The notes: a model not told the origin generated them from the sequence alone. Shown: positions 36,833 to 45,672, numbered from the stretch's first letter. The stretch: DNA of 64,000 nucleotides from Akkermansiaceae bacterium (GCA_024233135.1 JACKPZ010000014.1:1-64000); one strand, 5' to 3'. A program made the numbers and translations.

Positions 36833-37927
36833 TCACACATCGAGTTTCAGATCGCGGATGCTCCACAACGCTCCGTTGGCCGCGGCGGCCTTTCCCCGCA
36901 TTCTCCGCGCTCCGTCCTTTCGCTTCGTTCCGAACCGCTCTCTGGATCTCGCGAACGCCTCGTCCACGAACGCCCGGCTGCCGATCACCGCACCGTCCGT
37001 GAAATAGCGGATCCGGCAGCGCAACATCGTTGCAAAGGGAAGCCCGCCGTCCGCCGCGCCGGACTTCCCGGCCTCATCCTTCGAAATCCCCCGCCGAACG
37101 GTTTTCCGGACCACCTTTCCATCCCTCACCCCGGCGTCCCTCGATTTCTCCACCGCCCCGGCCATCAGCAGCTTGCGATACCGGACAGCCACCGCGCCCT
37201 CCCACAACGAGGCATCCGCCGCCATCCCTTCGTTCGCTCCCCACGCGCGCACCAATCCTGCCCGCGCCGTCCGTCCCCGGCTTCCCGGGCCGCCTCCAAT
37301 CGCCTCCCCATAGCTGCTCCAGCGGTACTCCGCCGGTTCTTTCACCAGCCCCGCACGCACCGGATTCAAATCGATATACGCCGCCATCGTCCGCGCCGCC
37401 ACGCCGTCCTCGACGATCACGCTTTTGAAGCGGTCCTCCCACAGCCGCCCGGTCCGCGAATGCCTGCGGTTGTGCCACTGGGTGTAGCGTTGCAGCAGGC
37501 CTTTCATGAACTCGCCCAGGTCGTGCATCCGGTAGGTGAACCGCTCGTGGATGCGGTTCACCACCACGGCCTCGTCGGCCCGGCCGTCGGACACTTGTTT
37601 CCGCGCCTCCGCCAGTTCCGCCGCCACTCCGGCAACAAAGGCCCCGTTGTAGATCGCCGAAAGCCGCTCCAGCAGCTCCGCATCCGACACCCCGCCATCG
37701 TTCATCGGCGGCACCTCGAGCAGAAGATGGAAGTGGTTGTCCATCAAACAGTAGGCCGTCACCCGGCAGCCCGAGAACCGCTCGCAAACGCGCATCAGCG
37801 CCCGGAACTTCTCCTTCTCGTCGGGCCCCAGCACGAACCTCCGGTCCACCACCCGCGAGATGCAGTGGTAGATCACCGGTTTCGTCTGCGAGTGCCGCCA
37901 TCCCGCCAGCCAGCGTGCCTTTCTCAT
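36833..37927 (-). CDS. REP-associated tyrosine transposase (RAYT)
   Basis: A 364-residue protein of the IS200/IS605-like Y1 transposase family that acts on REP hairpins. Near residue 25 it has YHCISRVVDRRFVLG, then the metal-binding HUH motif in DNHFHLLLEVPP, and the catalytic tyrosine in MAAYIDLNPVRAGLV with EYRWSSYG after it. It is longer than the typical 150-residue core; the C-terminal third is Arg/Gly-rich and less conserved. I chose the ATG at 37927, next to YHC; more upstream starts (37951, 37969) would run into the repeat. Two 39-bp REP-like units lie 40 bases upstream of the start, the usual arrangement for RAYT and its target. Confidence 0.9.
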   Translation of the reverse strand: MRKARWLAGWRHSQTKPVIYHCISRVVDRRFVLGPDEKEKFRALMRVCERFSGCRVTAYCLMDNHFHLLLEVPPMNDGGVSDAELLERLSAIYNGAFVAGVAAELAEARKQVSDGRADEAVVVNRIHERFTYRMHDLGEFMKGLLQRYTQWHNRRHSRTGRLWEDRFKSVIVEDGVAARTMAAYIDLNPVRAGLVKEPAEYRWSSYGEAIGGGPGSRGRTARAGLVRAWGANEGMAADASLWEGAVAVRYRKLLMAGAVEKSRDAGVRDGKVVRKTVRRGISKDEAGKSGAADGGLPFATMLRCRIRYFTDGAVIGSRAFVDEAFARSRERFGTKRKDGARRMRGKAAAANGALWSIRDLKLDV

Positions 37928-37966
37928 GGCCGGAACCCTAGCCCGGACCATGGACAAGAGGCAATC

Positions 37967-38044
37967 CACTTCTCCAATAAAAGGACTGTCCCTTTATAAG
38001 GACTTCACTTCTCCAATAAAAGGACTGTCCCTTTATAAGGACTT
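37967..38044. repeat. two tandem 39-bp REP-like units
   Basis: Positions 37967-38005 and 38006-38044 are identical direct repeats. Each contains CACTTCTCC, an AAAGG/CCTTT stem around ACTGTC, and TATAAGGACTT. The small hairpin with flanking conserved bases fits REP elements, and they sit just upstream of a RAYT gene. Confidence 0.85.
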
Positions 38045-38433
38045 TATCGTAGTCCTACCAAGTGGCCGTGCGTTTGTCCGTCCACAGAGGTTGTTGCGTC
38101 CTTCGGTGGCGAGGGGGCGCCATTCCCCGTCTCGAAGGCGGAACGTCGATGCCTTTCGGTCGCACGTCCTCGAGCATACGTCGCGATCGACATGACGGTA
38201 GGCACGGTGGGTTGGATTCTGCTGGAAACCCGCGGGATCGGTTGCAACGGACTGTTCGATCCCACGAGTCCACCTGTCCGCGTCCACCTGTCGCACAAGG
38301 AATGGTTCCGCCAAAATCCGTCATCAATTCATGGTTGAAAGTTGCTCCGGCCCGGCAGGTATAGTGTGGCGTTTCTCTCTTCCCGGCAAATCCGGCATGC
38401 GAACCCGGTTTCCATCCCTTCCCCAGACTTCCG
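38045..38433. other. intergenic region, no gene supported
   Basis: These 389 bases lie between the REP-like units and the GH95 gene. Short open frames occur on both strands (for example 38033-38314, minus) but none has a family resemblance, a ribosome site or typical codon use. A candidate promoter (38335-38365) is the only recognisable signal. Confidence 0.5.
38335..38365 (+). promoter_or_regulatory. candidate sigma-70-like promoter for the GH95 gene
   Basis: TTGAAA at 38335-38340 and TATAGT at 38360-38365 are separated by 19 bases, a little longer than the usual 17. Start of translation is 68 bases further on. Weak evidence by sequence alone. Confidence 0.3.
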
Positions 38434-41067
38434 ATGAAATCTTCGATCCTGATCGTTCTCGCCTCCGCTCCGTTTCTGCACGCGGGCACACTGGTTCTGA
38501 TGGACGACCGTCCCGCGATGAATTGGGAGAAAAATGGGTATCCCATCGGCAACGGACGGATCGGCGCGGTGTTGTTTGGCGGTGTGGAGGAGGCGCGGAT
38601 GCAGTTCACGGTCGATTCCCTGTGGACCGGCACGGAAAATCCGGCCGGAGGCTACACGGAAAAAGCGAAGCAGCCCGGCGGGGATTGTTTCGGGTCCTTC
38701 CAGTCGATGGGAAACCTGGTGTTCCGCACGGGAACGGCCTCCGGCGCTCCGACGAGCCCGTCTCATCCGGAGATTGGAAATCCGGGCCAGAAGATCGTTG
38801 CGGCATCCGATGGCAAGGCGGACACGAAGTGGTGTTTCGAAGTTCATGACCGCAGGGAGATCGTCTGGCAGGTCGATGCCGGAGCCGTCACCGAAGTTAC
38901 CGGCTATCGCCTTACCAGCGGCGACGACGTGCCCGCTCGCGATCCATGGACGTGGGTCCTCGAGGGATCGGAGGATGGCGAACGATGGACCGCTCTCGAC
39001 CGTCGGGAGAACCAGAATCCAATCGAAAACCGCAAGCAAGCGCGGGAGTTCCGTCTCGCCGAACCGGCGCGGCACCGTTTCTTCCGCTTCCGGTTCACGC
39101 CGCGGCCGGGCAGTGACCACTTTCAGGTCGCTGAAATCACGATCAACGGATTGTCCCGCTCCGGCTCCTCGCAGGCGGATGATTACCGGCGCGAACTCGA
39201 CATTTCCAATGCGGTCCACACGACGTCGTGGAGTCGCGACGGGGTCACTTTCTCCCGCCGGGCGCTTGCGTCGTATCCGGACGGAGTGGTCGGATGGCGT
39301 TTCGAAGCGTCGGAACCCGGCATGATTTCGGGGATACTCGCGATCGAAGGTGACCACCCGGGTGGGGAAACGACGACCGCCTCGGGACGCGGCATCCGGT
39401 TGGAAGGGACACTGGACAACGGACTCGGGTACGCCGCGGACGTCGCGGTGATGGCGGATGGAGGAAAGGTTGAAGCCCGGAACGGCACGCTTGTTCTATC
39501 CGCTTGTGACGCCGCCACGGTGATCCTCTCAGCGGACACGAACTACGTCATGAACCGTAGCAAGAACTGGCACGAAGGAAACGCCACGGATCGCACCGCG
39601 CCGCGGGTCCGCAAGGCGGTTGCCTCGCAGTGGGAAGAACTCGTCTCCGCGCACGTGGCGGACCACAAGTCGCTCTTCGACCGTGTGTCGCTCGACGTCG
39701 GCGCCACGGATCCGGCGCTCGCCGCAAAACCGCTTCGAGAGCGCATCGAAAACTACCGTGAAAACGCCCGCGAACTGCCCCGGCCCTGTCTCGATCCGGA
39801 TCTGGAGGAGCTGCTCTTCCAATACGGCCGCTATCTCCTCATCGGCAGCTCGCGGCCCGGCACACTGCCCGCGAATCTGCAGGGCGTCTGGAATCATTCG
39901 AACAAGCCGGCATGGTTTTCCGACTATCATACGAACATCAATCTCCAGATGAACTACTGGCTCGCCGAATCGACGAATCTCGCCGAACTGGCCGTGCCTT
40001 TATTCGATCTGCTCGACTCGGGCGTTCCGGTTTACACCGAGCATTCGCGCGAGGAATACGGCGCGGACAGCAAGGGCTTCGTCACCCGGATGAGTCTCAA
40101 CATCTATGGCGGCGGCGGATGGAACTGGAACATCGAGGGCACCGCGTGGCTCGCCCAGCACTACTGGACGCACTATCTGTTCGGGCGCGACAAGGCGTTC
40201 CTCAAACAACGCGCCTGGCCGTTTCTGAAGGCCGTTTCCGAGTTCTGGCTCGGCCGCCTGAAAGAGTTGCCGGACGGGCGGCTTGTCGTGCCGAACGCAT
40301 GGTCGCACGAGCATGGCCCGCACGAGGACGGCACCGCCCATGCCCAGCAACTGATGTGGGACTTGTTTTCCAACACAATCGGCGCCGCGGAGGAACTCGG
40401 CATCGAGAAGGAATTCACGGCGAAACTCCGTGACACACGGGAGAAACTCGCTGGGCCAAAAATCGGATCGTGGGGCCAGCTCATGGAGTGGATGGAGGAG
40501 AAACCCGATCTTGAAACGTCGAACCACCGCCACACGAGCCATCTCTTCGGGGTGCATCCCGGCCGGCAGATTTCGATGGCGAACACTCCGGAATGGGCGG
40601 ATGGCGCACGGGTTTCGCTGGAGAAACGCGGCGAGGTCGGTGACTCGCGCCGCTCGTGGACCTGGGCGTGGCGCACCGCGCTGTGGGCTCGCCTCGGAGA
40701 GCCGGAACGCGCGCACGGCTGCATCGCCGGCATGCTCGCCTACAACACGCTCGACAATCTCTGGACCACCCACCCGCCATTCCAGATCGACGGCAACCTC
40801 GGCATCCCGAACGGATTCGCCGAAATGTTGCTCCAGTCGCATGCCGGTGAGATCTCGTTGCTGCCCGCCCTCACGAAACAATGGCCCGACGGCTCGGTGA
40901 AGGGGCTCCGCGCCGAGGGCGGCGTCATCGTCGACATGGTGTGGAAGGACGGAGCACTCGAAAGCGCCACCCTCCACCTGCCGGCGGGCATGGCGAAACC
41001 ACCGGTTCGGATCCAGGGCGAGCCGGCGGGCGCGGATGACAAACGAGTGATCTGGCGGAAACCCTGA
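38434..41067 (+). CDS. GH95 alpha-L-fucosidase-like enzyme with inserted F5/8-type-C domain
   Basis: An 877-residue exported glycosidase (signal peptide to about residue 17). The GH95 N-terminal beta domain starts with YPIGNGRIGAVLFGGV (36-51). It is interrupted at about 105-245 by a discoidin-like (F5/8 type C) module, with ASDGKADTKWCF, then VTGYRLTSGDD and FFRFRF, which is a typical sugar-binding fold. The GH95 domain resumes at YRRELDISNAV (251). Catalytic positions corresponding to bifidobacterial AfcA are present: Asn501 and Asn503 (HTNINLQMNYW), Glu626 (WSHEHGP) and Asp786 (FQIDGN). Members act on fucose or galactose alpha-1,2 linkages; the inserted module probably aids binding. The lectin gene follows. 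Confidence 0.92.
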   Translation: MKSSILIVLASAPFLHAGTLVLMDDRPAMNWEKNGYPIGNGRIGAVLFGGVEEARMQFTVDSLWTGTENPAGGYTEKAKQPGGDCFGSFQSMGNLVFRTGTASGAPTSPSHPEIGNPGQKIVAASDGKADTKWCFEVHDRREIVWQVDAGAVTEVTGYRLTSGDDVPARDPWTWVLEGSEDGERWTALDRRENQNPIENRKQAREFRLAEPARHRFFRFRFTPRPGSDHFQVAEITINGLSRSGSSQADDYRRELDISNAVHTTSWSRDGVTFSRRALASYPDGVVGWRFEASEPGMISGILAIEGDHPGGETTTASGRGIRLEGTLDNGLGYAADVAVMADGGKVEARNGTLVLSACDAATVILSADTNYVMNRSKNWHEGNATDRTAPRVRKAVASQWEELVSAHVADHKSLFDRVSLDVGATDPALAAKPLRERIENYRENARELPRPCLDPDLEELLFQYGRYLLIGSSRPGTLPANLQGVWNHSNKPAWFSDYHTNINLQMNYWLAESTNLAELAVPLFDLLDSGVPVYTEHSREEYGADSKGFVTRMSLNIYGGGGWNWNIEGTAWLAQHYWTHYLFGRDKAFLKQRAWPFLKAVSEFWLGRLKELPDGRLVVPNAWSHEHGPHEDGTAHAQQLMWDLFSNTIGAAEELGIEKEFTAKLRDTREKLAGPKIGSWGQLMEWMEEKPDLETSNHRHTSHLFGVHPGRQISMANTPEWADGARVSLEKRGEVGDSRRSWTWAWRTALWARLGEPERAHGCIAGMLAYNTLDNLWTTHPPFQIDGNLGIPNGFAEMLLQSHAGEISLLPALTKQWPDGSVKGLRAEGGVIVDMVWKDGALESATLHLPAGMAKPPVRIQGEPAGADDKRVIWRKP

Positions 41068-41123
41068 AGCGAGCGGGCCGCCGCATTCGTTCCGGCCCGA
41101 TCCCTGCTTTGTGGGGGTTCCGC

Positions 41124-41444
41124 ATGGAACTCACTCCTTGGAACATCCTTTCCGCCTCGGTATCCGCCGGGCTGGCGAACAAAGACTGGAGCCTCGACAC
41201 CCCGCCGGACGACCCGGAGACACCGCGTTCCTATCAGATCGATGTCGCGTTCGCGGCATCCTTCGCGGCACCTCCGGTGGTTCATCTTGGACTCTGCGGC
41301 TTCGACAGCGACCAACGCGACAGCACGCGCATCTCGATCCGCCCCACGGACATCACCTGCGGCGGGTTCCGGATCGAGGTATCGACCTGGTCGGTCACCC
41401 GGCTCTATGGCGTCGAGATTTCCTGGCTCGCGATCGGTTCGTGA
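41124..41444 (+). CDS. stand-alone H-type lectin domain protein
   Basis: A 106-residue protein that is almost entirely one H-type lectin domain, a six-stranded beta-sandwich that binds GalNAc in the snail and slime-mould lectins. The visible pattern is VAFAASFAAPPVVHLGL, a central DSTRISI strand, GGFRIEVSTW with the conserved Trp, and WLAIGS at the end. There is no signal peptide; export, if any, is by another route. The ATG at 41124 is preferred over a TTG at 41109. It starts 56 bases after the GH95 gene on the same strand, so a role in the same glycan chemistry is plausible. It overlaps the tail of the convergent flavoenzyme gene by 40 bases. Confidence 0.85.
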   Translation: MELTPWNILSASVSAGLANKDWSLDTPPDDPETPRSYQIDVAFAASFAAPPVVHLGLCGFDSDQRDSTRISIRPTDITCGGFRIEVSTWSVTRLYGVEISWLAIGS

Positions 41445-42970
41445 ACCCCGGGCGCGTCATCCTCCCGGCAGCGCCAGCCTTCGGTGAGTTCGAGTTTCAG
41501 CCAGGTGAGCAGCAGCGGCACGATGCGCTTCAGCTCCTTCGGACAAAGCGTGAATCCGGGGATGAGCAGGTTGTTGCGATCATTCATCGCGCCGAAAGTA
41601 CCGATTCGGCGGCGGCGGGCTCCGATCCTTGCGAGGCGCCGGTTGTAGGTGGCCATCAGCCATGCGAAGGGCCCGGCCGCGGGGTGGCTGAACGGCGGGG
41701 TGAGGAAACCGTCCTCGCGTTCGTCGAACACGCTGCGCACGACGCCCCAGTAGTAGAGTCCGAGATCGAGTCGGAACGCGAGTTTCATCAACTCGAAGTC
41801 GCCGATGTATTGATACTTTTCTCGGTAAAGGGCGTCGAACCACCGCTGCAGGCTGAGCCGGATGGTGGCGTTGTGTTTCTCAACCAACATCGCGGTGTCG
41901 CCGCCTGCGAGCGACTTCGCGATCAAATCCGCCGAGCAGCTCGCGGAGAAGGAAACCCAGTCCATGCCCGGGCTGTAGAACGGGTCGATGAACGCCGCGG
42001 AATCGCCAACGAGCGCGAATCCGTCGCCCGCGTACCGCTCGCTGGTGTAGGGCAGGCTCTTGCGCCAATGTAAATCCGCGGCTTCGTACGTCGCATCGCA
42101 AATCATCTCGCGGGCCACCGGATGGCGCATGAGGAACTCCTTCAGCCGGTCGCCGATGTTGCCGCCGTCGCCGGGGAAATCGACGAGCCGTTTGTCGTAG
42201 ACGATGCCGACCGACGTGTCGCCGCCTTTGAGAGGAATCCACCAGCTCCACCAGCCGTCGCCGATGATGTGGTTGGTGGCGGTCCCGCGGATCCCGTGGT
42301 GGGCTGCGAACCAGTCGGGATACCGTTCGGCGAATTCGCGGCCGTCCCAGTCCTTCACCCCTTTCCAGCGGGTCCAGACAGATGCCGTCGGATGTTCCGG
42401 CATCGGCCGCCACCATCCGTTCTTGCGCGACAGCATGGCGGCGAAGCCCGAGGCGTCCACCACCCAGCGGGCGCGGATTTCCTTCCGCTCGTCGCCGCAT
42501 TTCACCGCGATTTGCTGCACGCCGCCGGAGTGGAGATCGATCCGCGAAACAATCGCCGGCCGCAGCAGGTCGATGCCGCCCTCGACGGCGCGGCGCAGCA
42601 CCTCCTCGTCCACCGTCGCACGGTCGATCTGGAACGACGGGATGCGCGCGAGATACTTCGGGCCGATCTCGGACGCCTGGTCGAGCGCCTTCACGTTTTC
42701 GTTGGCGAACCAGAAGCGCAGTCCTTGTTTCGCGAGCTGCGTTTCGTTGAGGAACCTCGTGAGGCCCAGCACGCGGCCGAGGAAATAGCCGCTCACCTCG
42801 ACGGTCGCCTCGCCCACGCGGCGGCCGAAGGTTTCCGACTTCTCGATGATGAGGATGCGGGCGTCGGGGGCCTTGCGTTTCAGCAAGGTCGCCGTCGCCG
42901 CGCCGGACAACGCGCCGCCCACGACCACGACGTCGTATTCCGCGGCAAGTTGGTCGGCGCTGATCCGCAT
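41405..42970 (-). CDS. flavin-dependent halogenase-like oxidoreductase
   Basis: A 521-residue FAD-dependent monooxygenase-type enzyme of the tryptophan halogenase/geranylgeranyl reductase superfamily. An N-terminal nucleotide-binding loop VVVGGALSGAATA (16-28), GRRVGEATVEV, and VDASGFAAMLSR are followed by WWSWWIPLKGG, which matches the WxWxIP signature that halogenases use to keep monooxygenation from occurring, and FALVGDSAAFIDPFYSPGMD (FAD site). Whether it halogenates is not certain: relatives with this motif also act as plain oxidoreductases. It lies beside the antitoxin-toxin pair and a second WxWxIP enzyme (43793-45061). Confidence 0.85.
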   Translation of the reverse strand: MRISADQLAAEYDVVVVGGALSGAATATLLKRKAPDARILIIEKSETFGRRVGEATVEVSGYFLGRVLGLTRFLNETQLAKQGLRFWFANENVKALDQASEIGPKYLARIPSFQIDRATVDEEVLRRAVEGGIDLLRPAIVSRIDLHSGGVQQIAVKCGDERKEIRARWVVDASGFAAMLSRKNGWWRPMPEHPTASVWTRWKGVKDWDGREFAERYPDWFAAHHGIRGTATNHIIGDGWWSWWIPLKGGDTSVGIVYDKRLVDFPGDGGNIGDRLKEFLMRHPVAREMICDATYEAADLHWRKSLPYTSERYAGDGFALVGDSAAFIDPFYSPGMDWVSFSASCSADLIAKSLAGGDTAMLVEKHNATIRLSLQRWFDALYREKYQYIGDFELMKLAFRLDLGLYYWGVVRSVFDEREDGFLTPPFSHPAAGPFAWLMATYNRRLARIGARRRRIGTFGAMNDRNNLLIPGFTLCPKELKRIVPLLLTWLKLELTEGWRCREDDAPGVHEPIASQEISTP

Positions 42971-43012
42971 GGCGGGATTATTGTCGGATGGGGCGCGGAT
43001 GCAATGATGCGG

Positions 43013-43426
43013 TCATCCGTTCCATGGATTGATCGTCCGCAGGTCGGATGGAAAATCCGAGGTGTTCCGGGTCGCGACGGTGAGCCCGTGCGCCACCGCG
43101 GTCGCCGCGATCAGACTGTCGAGCACGGTCATGTTGAATCCCGCGGCCTGATGTTTCGCATAGAGCTTGCCCCATTCCTTCATCATTGCGGGATCCAGCG
43201 GAAGGATCCGGTCGGGGAAATCGCTTTCGATCCCCGAAGCCCAGGTCGCGAGGGAGTTCCGCCGTTTGCCCGCCGGCAGCAGATGGATTCCTTTCCAGAT
43301 CTCTCCCAGGGTGATGGCCGAGAGCGCGCAGTCCGCGATGTGCTCTGCGCACCACGCAAGGACTTGGGGCGACGGTTGCCTTGAGGTCGCTTCGCAGACG
43401 ACGTTCGTATCGAGCAGGAAACGCAT
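43013..43426 (-). CDS. PIN-domain ribonuclease toxin (VapC family)
   Basis: A 137-residue PIN-domain nuclease, the toxin of a type II toxin-antitoxin pair that cuts RNA (usually tRNA or rRNA) when freed from its antitoxin. The acidic residues of the metal site are Asp6 (LLDTN), Glu42 (LGEIW), Asp103 (VLDSLIAA) and Asp124 (NTSDF), all in the usual order. It is encoded 9 bases after the antitoxin gene on the same strand, so it is co-transcribed. The start ATG is well placed; no Shine-Dalgarno sequence is visible. Confidence 0.92.
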   Translation of the reverse strand: MRFLLDTNVVCEATSRQPSPQVLAWCAEHIADCALSAITLGEIWKGIHLLPAGKRRNSLATWASGIESDFPDRILPLDPAMMKEWGKLYAKHQAAGFNMTVLDSLIAATAVAHGLTVATRNTSDFPSDLRTINPWNG

Positions 43427-43435
43427 CGGCCGGCG

Positions 43436-43693
43436 TCAGTCGAAGTTCAGATTGCGTGCCCTGTCCTTGGCACGATCCAGATCCAGCCGCCCGAGTTCCT
43501 CGGGACATTCGCGCAACGCGGCGAGCAGGGACTTTCCGCCTTCGGTCACCCGCCGGTATTCATCTACGGAAACGATCACCACGGCGGGTCTGCCGTGTTT
43601 CGTCACCGTCTGGGCACCGTGTTTGATCGCGGAGTCCACCACTTCGCTGAAGCGGTTCTTGGCCTCCTGGAGCTGCCACGTCTTTGAGTGCAC
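43436..43693 (-). CDS. Phd/YefM-family antitoxin
   Basis: An 85-residue antitoxin that binds DNA through its N-terminal half (LQEAKNRFSEVVDSAI, then GRPAVVIVSVDEY, the Phd/YefM fold) and wraps the toxin with a charged C-terminal tail (RAKDRARNLNF). The start is a GTG at 43693; no ATG is present in frame. It precedes the VapC-type toxin. The perfect palindrome CTGTCTAGACAG 28 bases upstream is a good candidate for its autoregulatory operator. Confidence 0.9.
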   Translation of the reverse strand: MHSKTWQLQEAKNRFSEVVDSAIKHGAQTVTKHGRPAVVIVSVDEYRRVTEGGKSLLAALRECPEELGRLDLDRAKDRARNLNFD

Positions 43694-43720
43694 GAAACCA
43701 GCTTCTCACGGATTTCTGGC

Positions 43721-43732
43721 CTGTCTAGACAG
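43721..43732. promoter_or_regulatory. palindromic candidate operator
   Basis: A perfect 12-base palindrome, CTGTCTAGACAG, lies 27 bases upstream of the antitoxin start and between two divergent genes. Phd-type antitoxins repress their own operon through short palindromes of this kind. The flavoenzyme gene on the other side could be under the same control. Confidence 0.55.
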
Positions 43733-43792
43733 AATTTTCCGAGGGTGAATCAAGATTGATTCGGAATCGGGGGCGAACCACATTCCCGCCGC

Positions 43793-45061
43793 ATGGTCGC
43801 CCCGACGCACAGCTCACCTGACTACGACGTCGTCATCATCGGCGGCGGACCGGCGGGTGCGAGCGCGGCGACGACGCTGGCCAAGGCCGGCCGACGGGTG
43901 CTGGTGCTGGAGAAGGCGAGGTTCCCGCGGTTCCACATCGGCGAGTCGCTGCTGCCCTACAACCGCGCGGTGTTCGAGGAACTCGGCGTGTGGGAGAAGA
44001 TCGAAAACGCCGGGTTCATGGTGAAACGCGGCGCGCAGTTCTGGATGGGCGACGGCTCGCGGCACAACCGGCTGGATTTTTCGCAAGGAGTCTTCACCGA
44101 GTTTCCCGAGGCGCGGCAGGTCGAGCGCGCGACGTTCGACCAGATCCTGCTCGATCATGCCCGCGGGGCGGGTGCCGAGGTGCGCGAGGGATGCACCGTC
44201 ACCCGCCACCAGGTGGACGCGGACGGTGTGGACGTCAGCTATCGGAACGGCGGCGGCGAGGAAACGGTGCGCGCGTCGTTCCTCGTCGATGCCAGCGGGC
44301 TCGCGAATCTGACGGCGAACGCCGGGTCGCTGCGCGATGCCTACGATGGCCACCGCAAGGTCGCGATCTTCAGCCACTTCGCCGGTGTCGAGATGCCCGG
44401 CGGCGAGGAAACCGGCGACATCGTCATCGTCCGCCGGGCGAACTCGTGGTTCTGGCTGATCCCGCTGGCGGGCGGTAAAACGAGTGTCGGTCTGGTGATC
44501 GATACCGCCGACTATCAGAAACTCGGCCGCAAGCCCGCCGAGGTGTTTGACGATGCGGTGGCGACAACCGCCGCCGTGCGCGACCGCTTCCATCATGCCG
44601 AGGCGCTCGACGAGCTGCGAGTGACCGCGGATTTCTCGTATCGCAACCGCTCGCTGGTCGGCGATCGCGTCGTGCGCGCCGGCGATGCCGCGGGTTTCAT
44701 CGACCCGGTGTTCTCCAGCGGCGTGATGCTCGCCATGACCAGCGGTGTCGATGCCGCGAAGGCGGTGGACGAGGCGCTGCGCGAAAACGTGGCGATTTCG
44801 CCCGCGATGAAACGATACGAACAACGCGTCTGGCGCAACGTCGGGCTCTATTGGCGCTTCATCGAGCCGTTCTATCAGACTCACTTCGCGCAACTCTTCT
44901 TCCAACCGGCGAACAAGCTCCACATGGTCTGCGCCGTGAACTCCGTGCTCGCAGGCCGCACCGACCTTCCGCTTTCCGTCCGCTGGCGCCTCAACGCGTT
45001 CTTCTTCCTCGCCTGGCTCAACCAGCGCGTGCCGGTGGTCGAGAGGATTAAGATCGGGTGA
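43793..45061 (+). CDS. FAD-dependent oxidoreductase with WxWxIP motif
   Basis: A 422-residue flavoenzyme related to the geranylgeranyl reductase and halogenase families. The dinucleotide loop is IIGGGPAGASAA (15-26), followed by FPRFHIGESLLPYN, the second FAD contact VDASGLANL, WFWLIPLAGG (a WxWxIP match) and VRAGDAAGFIDPVFSSG. The C-terminal half is helical and basic. It starts beside the toxin-antitoxin genes and is transcribed away from them. Relatives occur in pigment and halogenated-metabolite clusters, but none of the usual partners (polyketide or fatty-acid-like enzymes) is here, so the substrate cannot be named. Confidence 0.87.
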   Translation: MVAPTHSSPDYDVVIIGGGPAGASAATTLAKAGRRVLVLEKARFPRFHIGESLLPYNRAVFEELGVWEKIENAGFMVKRGAQFWMGDGSRHNRLDFSQGVFTEFPEARQVERATFDQILLDHARGAGAEVREGCTVTRHQVDADGVDVSYRNGGGEETVRASFLVDASGLANLTANAGSLRDAYDGHRKVAIFSHFAGVEMPGGEETGDIVIVRRANSWFWLIPLAGGKTSVGLVIDTADYQKLGRKPAEVFDDAVATTAAVRDRFHHAEALDELRVTADFSYRNRSLVGDRVVRAGDAAGFIDPVFSSGVMLAMTSGVDAAKAVDEALRENVAISPAMKRYEQRVWRNVGLYWRFIEPFYQTHFAQLFFQPANKLHMVCAVNSVLAGRTDLPLSVRWRLNAFFFLAWLNQRVPVVERIKIG

Positions 45062-45126
45062 GATTGACGACCAACGATGCGTAGTGCAACTTGCAGATAA
45101 GCCATCGGCTGGAAAGGAAGGTTCGA

Positions 45127-45672
45127 ATGAACTCGCGCAGGCTGCTTTTATTCGTGATACCGCTGTGTTTCTTTGTCTCAGCGCTGACACCCTTGTATGT
45201 TGCGCCGGAGAACCGGATCAAGCTCACCGCCTTCAGCGACTGGATCTCAGTGGTCGAAATAACGAGCGTGGCACTCGGCGACGAAAAGACAGGAGACGGA
45301 ATTGGAGAGCGGCAGCTGGAGGTCAAAGGGCGGATTCTAGAGATGATTCGGGGGTCCGCGCCCGAGAACAATGAGTTCCGCGGATCAAAGGAGATCCTGC
45401 GGGTGATCGACGGGAAGCAATACAGCAAAAAGCGGAGTGTTCAGGAACTCGAATTCATACATGCGGCCGCGGATCGGAAAACGGGAATCGAGGACTGCAA
45501 AGTCGGGCATCGTTATCTGGTGATTCGCTGTGTGGTGGGTAGAGCGTATATTGGAGAGTTCTTTGTTGAAGTCTCCGAGGATGATGAGAAGTGGAGGTCA
45601 ATGATCCTCAAGCGAGACTACTCCTATGGCGATCCCGCGCCCGAGGCTCCGCACAAGAAAAAACCGGAGTAG
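45127..45672 (+). CDS. exported hypothetical protein
   Basis: A 181-residue protein with an N-terminal hydrophobic signal segment (LLLFVIPLCFFVSAL), which may remain as an anchor. The rest is charged and mixed alpha/beta, with no motif I recognise; a Cys pair (EDC, IRC) lies in the C-terminal half. The gene is less GC-rich than its neighbours and has a good Shine-Dalgarno sequence (GGAAAGGAAG) 6 bases upstream of the ATG, so it may be a more recent arrival; the frame also starts at 45091 but that would lack the ribosome site. It converges on the ABC exporter adaptor. Confidence 0.65.
   Translation: MNSRRLLLFVIPLCFFVSALTPLYVAPENRIKLTAFSDWISVVEITSVALGDEKTGDGIGERQLEVKGRILEMIRGSAPENNEFRGSKEILRVIDGKQYSKKRSVQELEFIHAAADRKTGIEDCKVGHRYLVIRCVVGRAYIGEFFVEVSEDDEKWRSMILKRDYSYGDPAPEAPHKKKPE

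Noticed and set aside
36812..37999. A 395-codon plus-strand frame opposite the RAYT
   Set aside because: Pro/Arg/His-rich shadow with no motif; the RAYT motifs are on the minus strand.
37967..38044. A possible CRISPR array
   Set aside because: Only two units in direct contact, no spacers, no cas genes; they fit REP units next to a RAYT.
38033..38633. Small minus-strand frames before the GH95 gene
   Set aside because: No start signals, no family; they run into the GH95 signal-peptide region.
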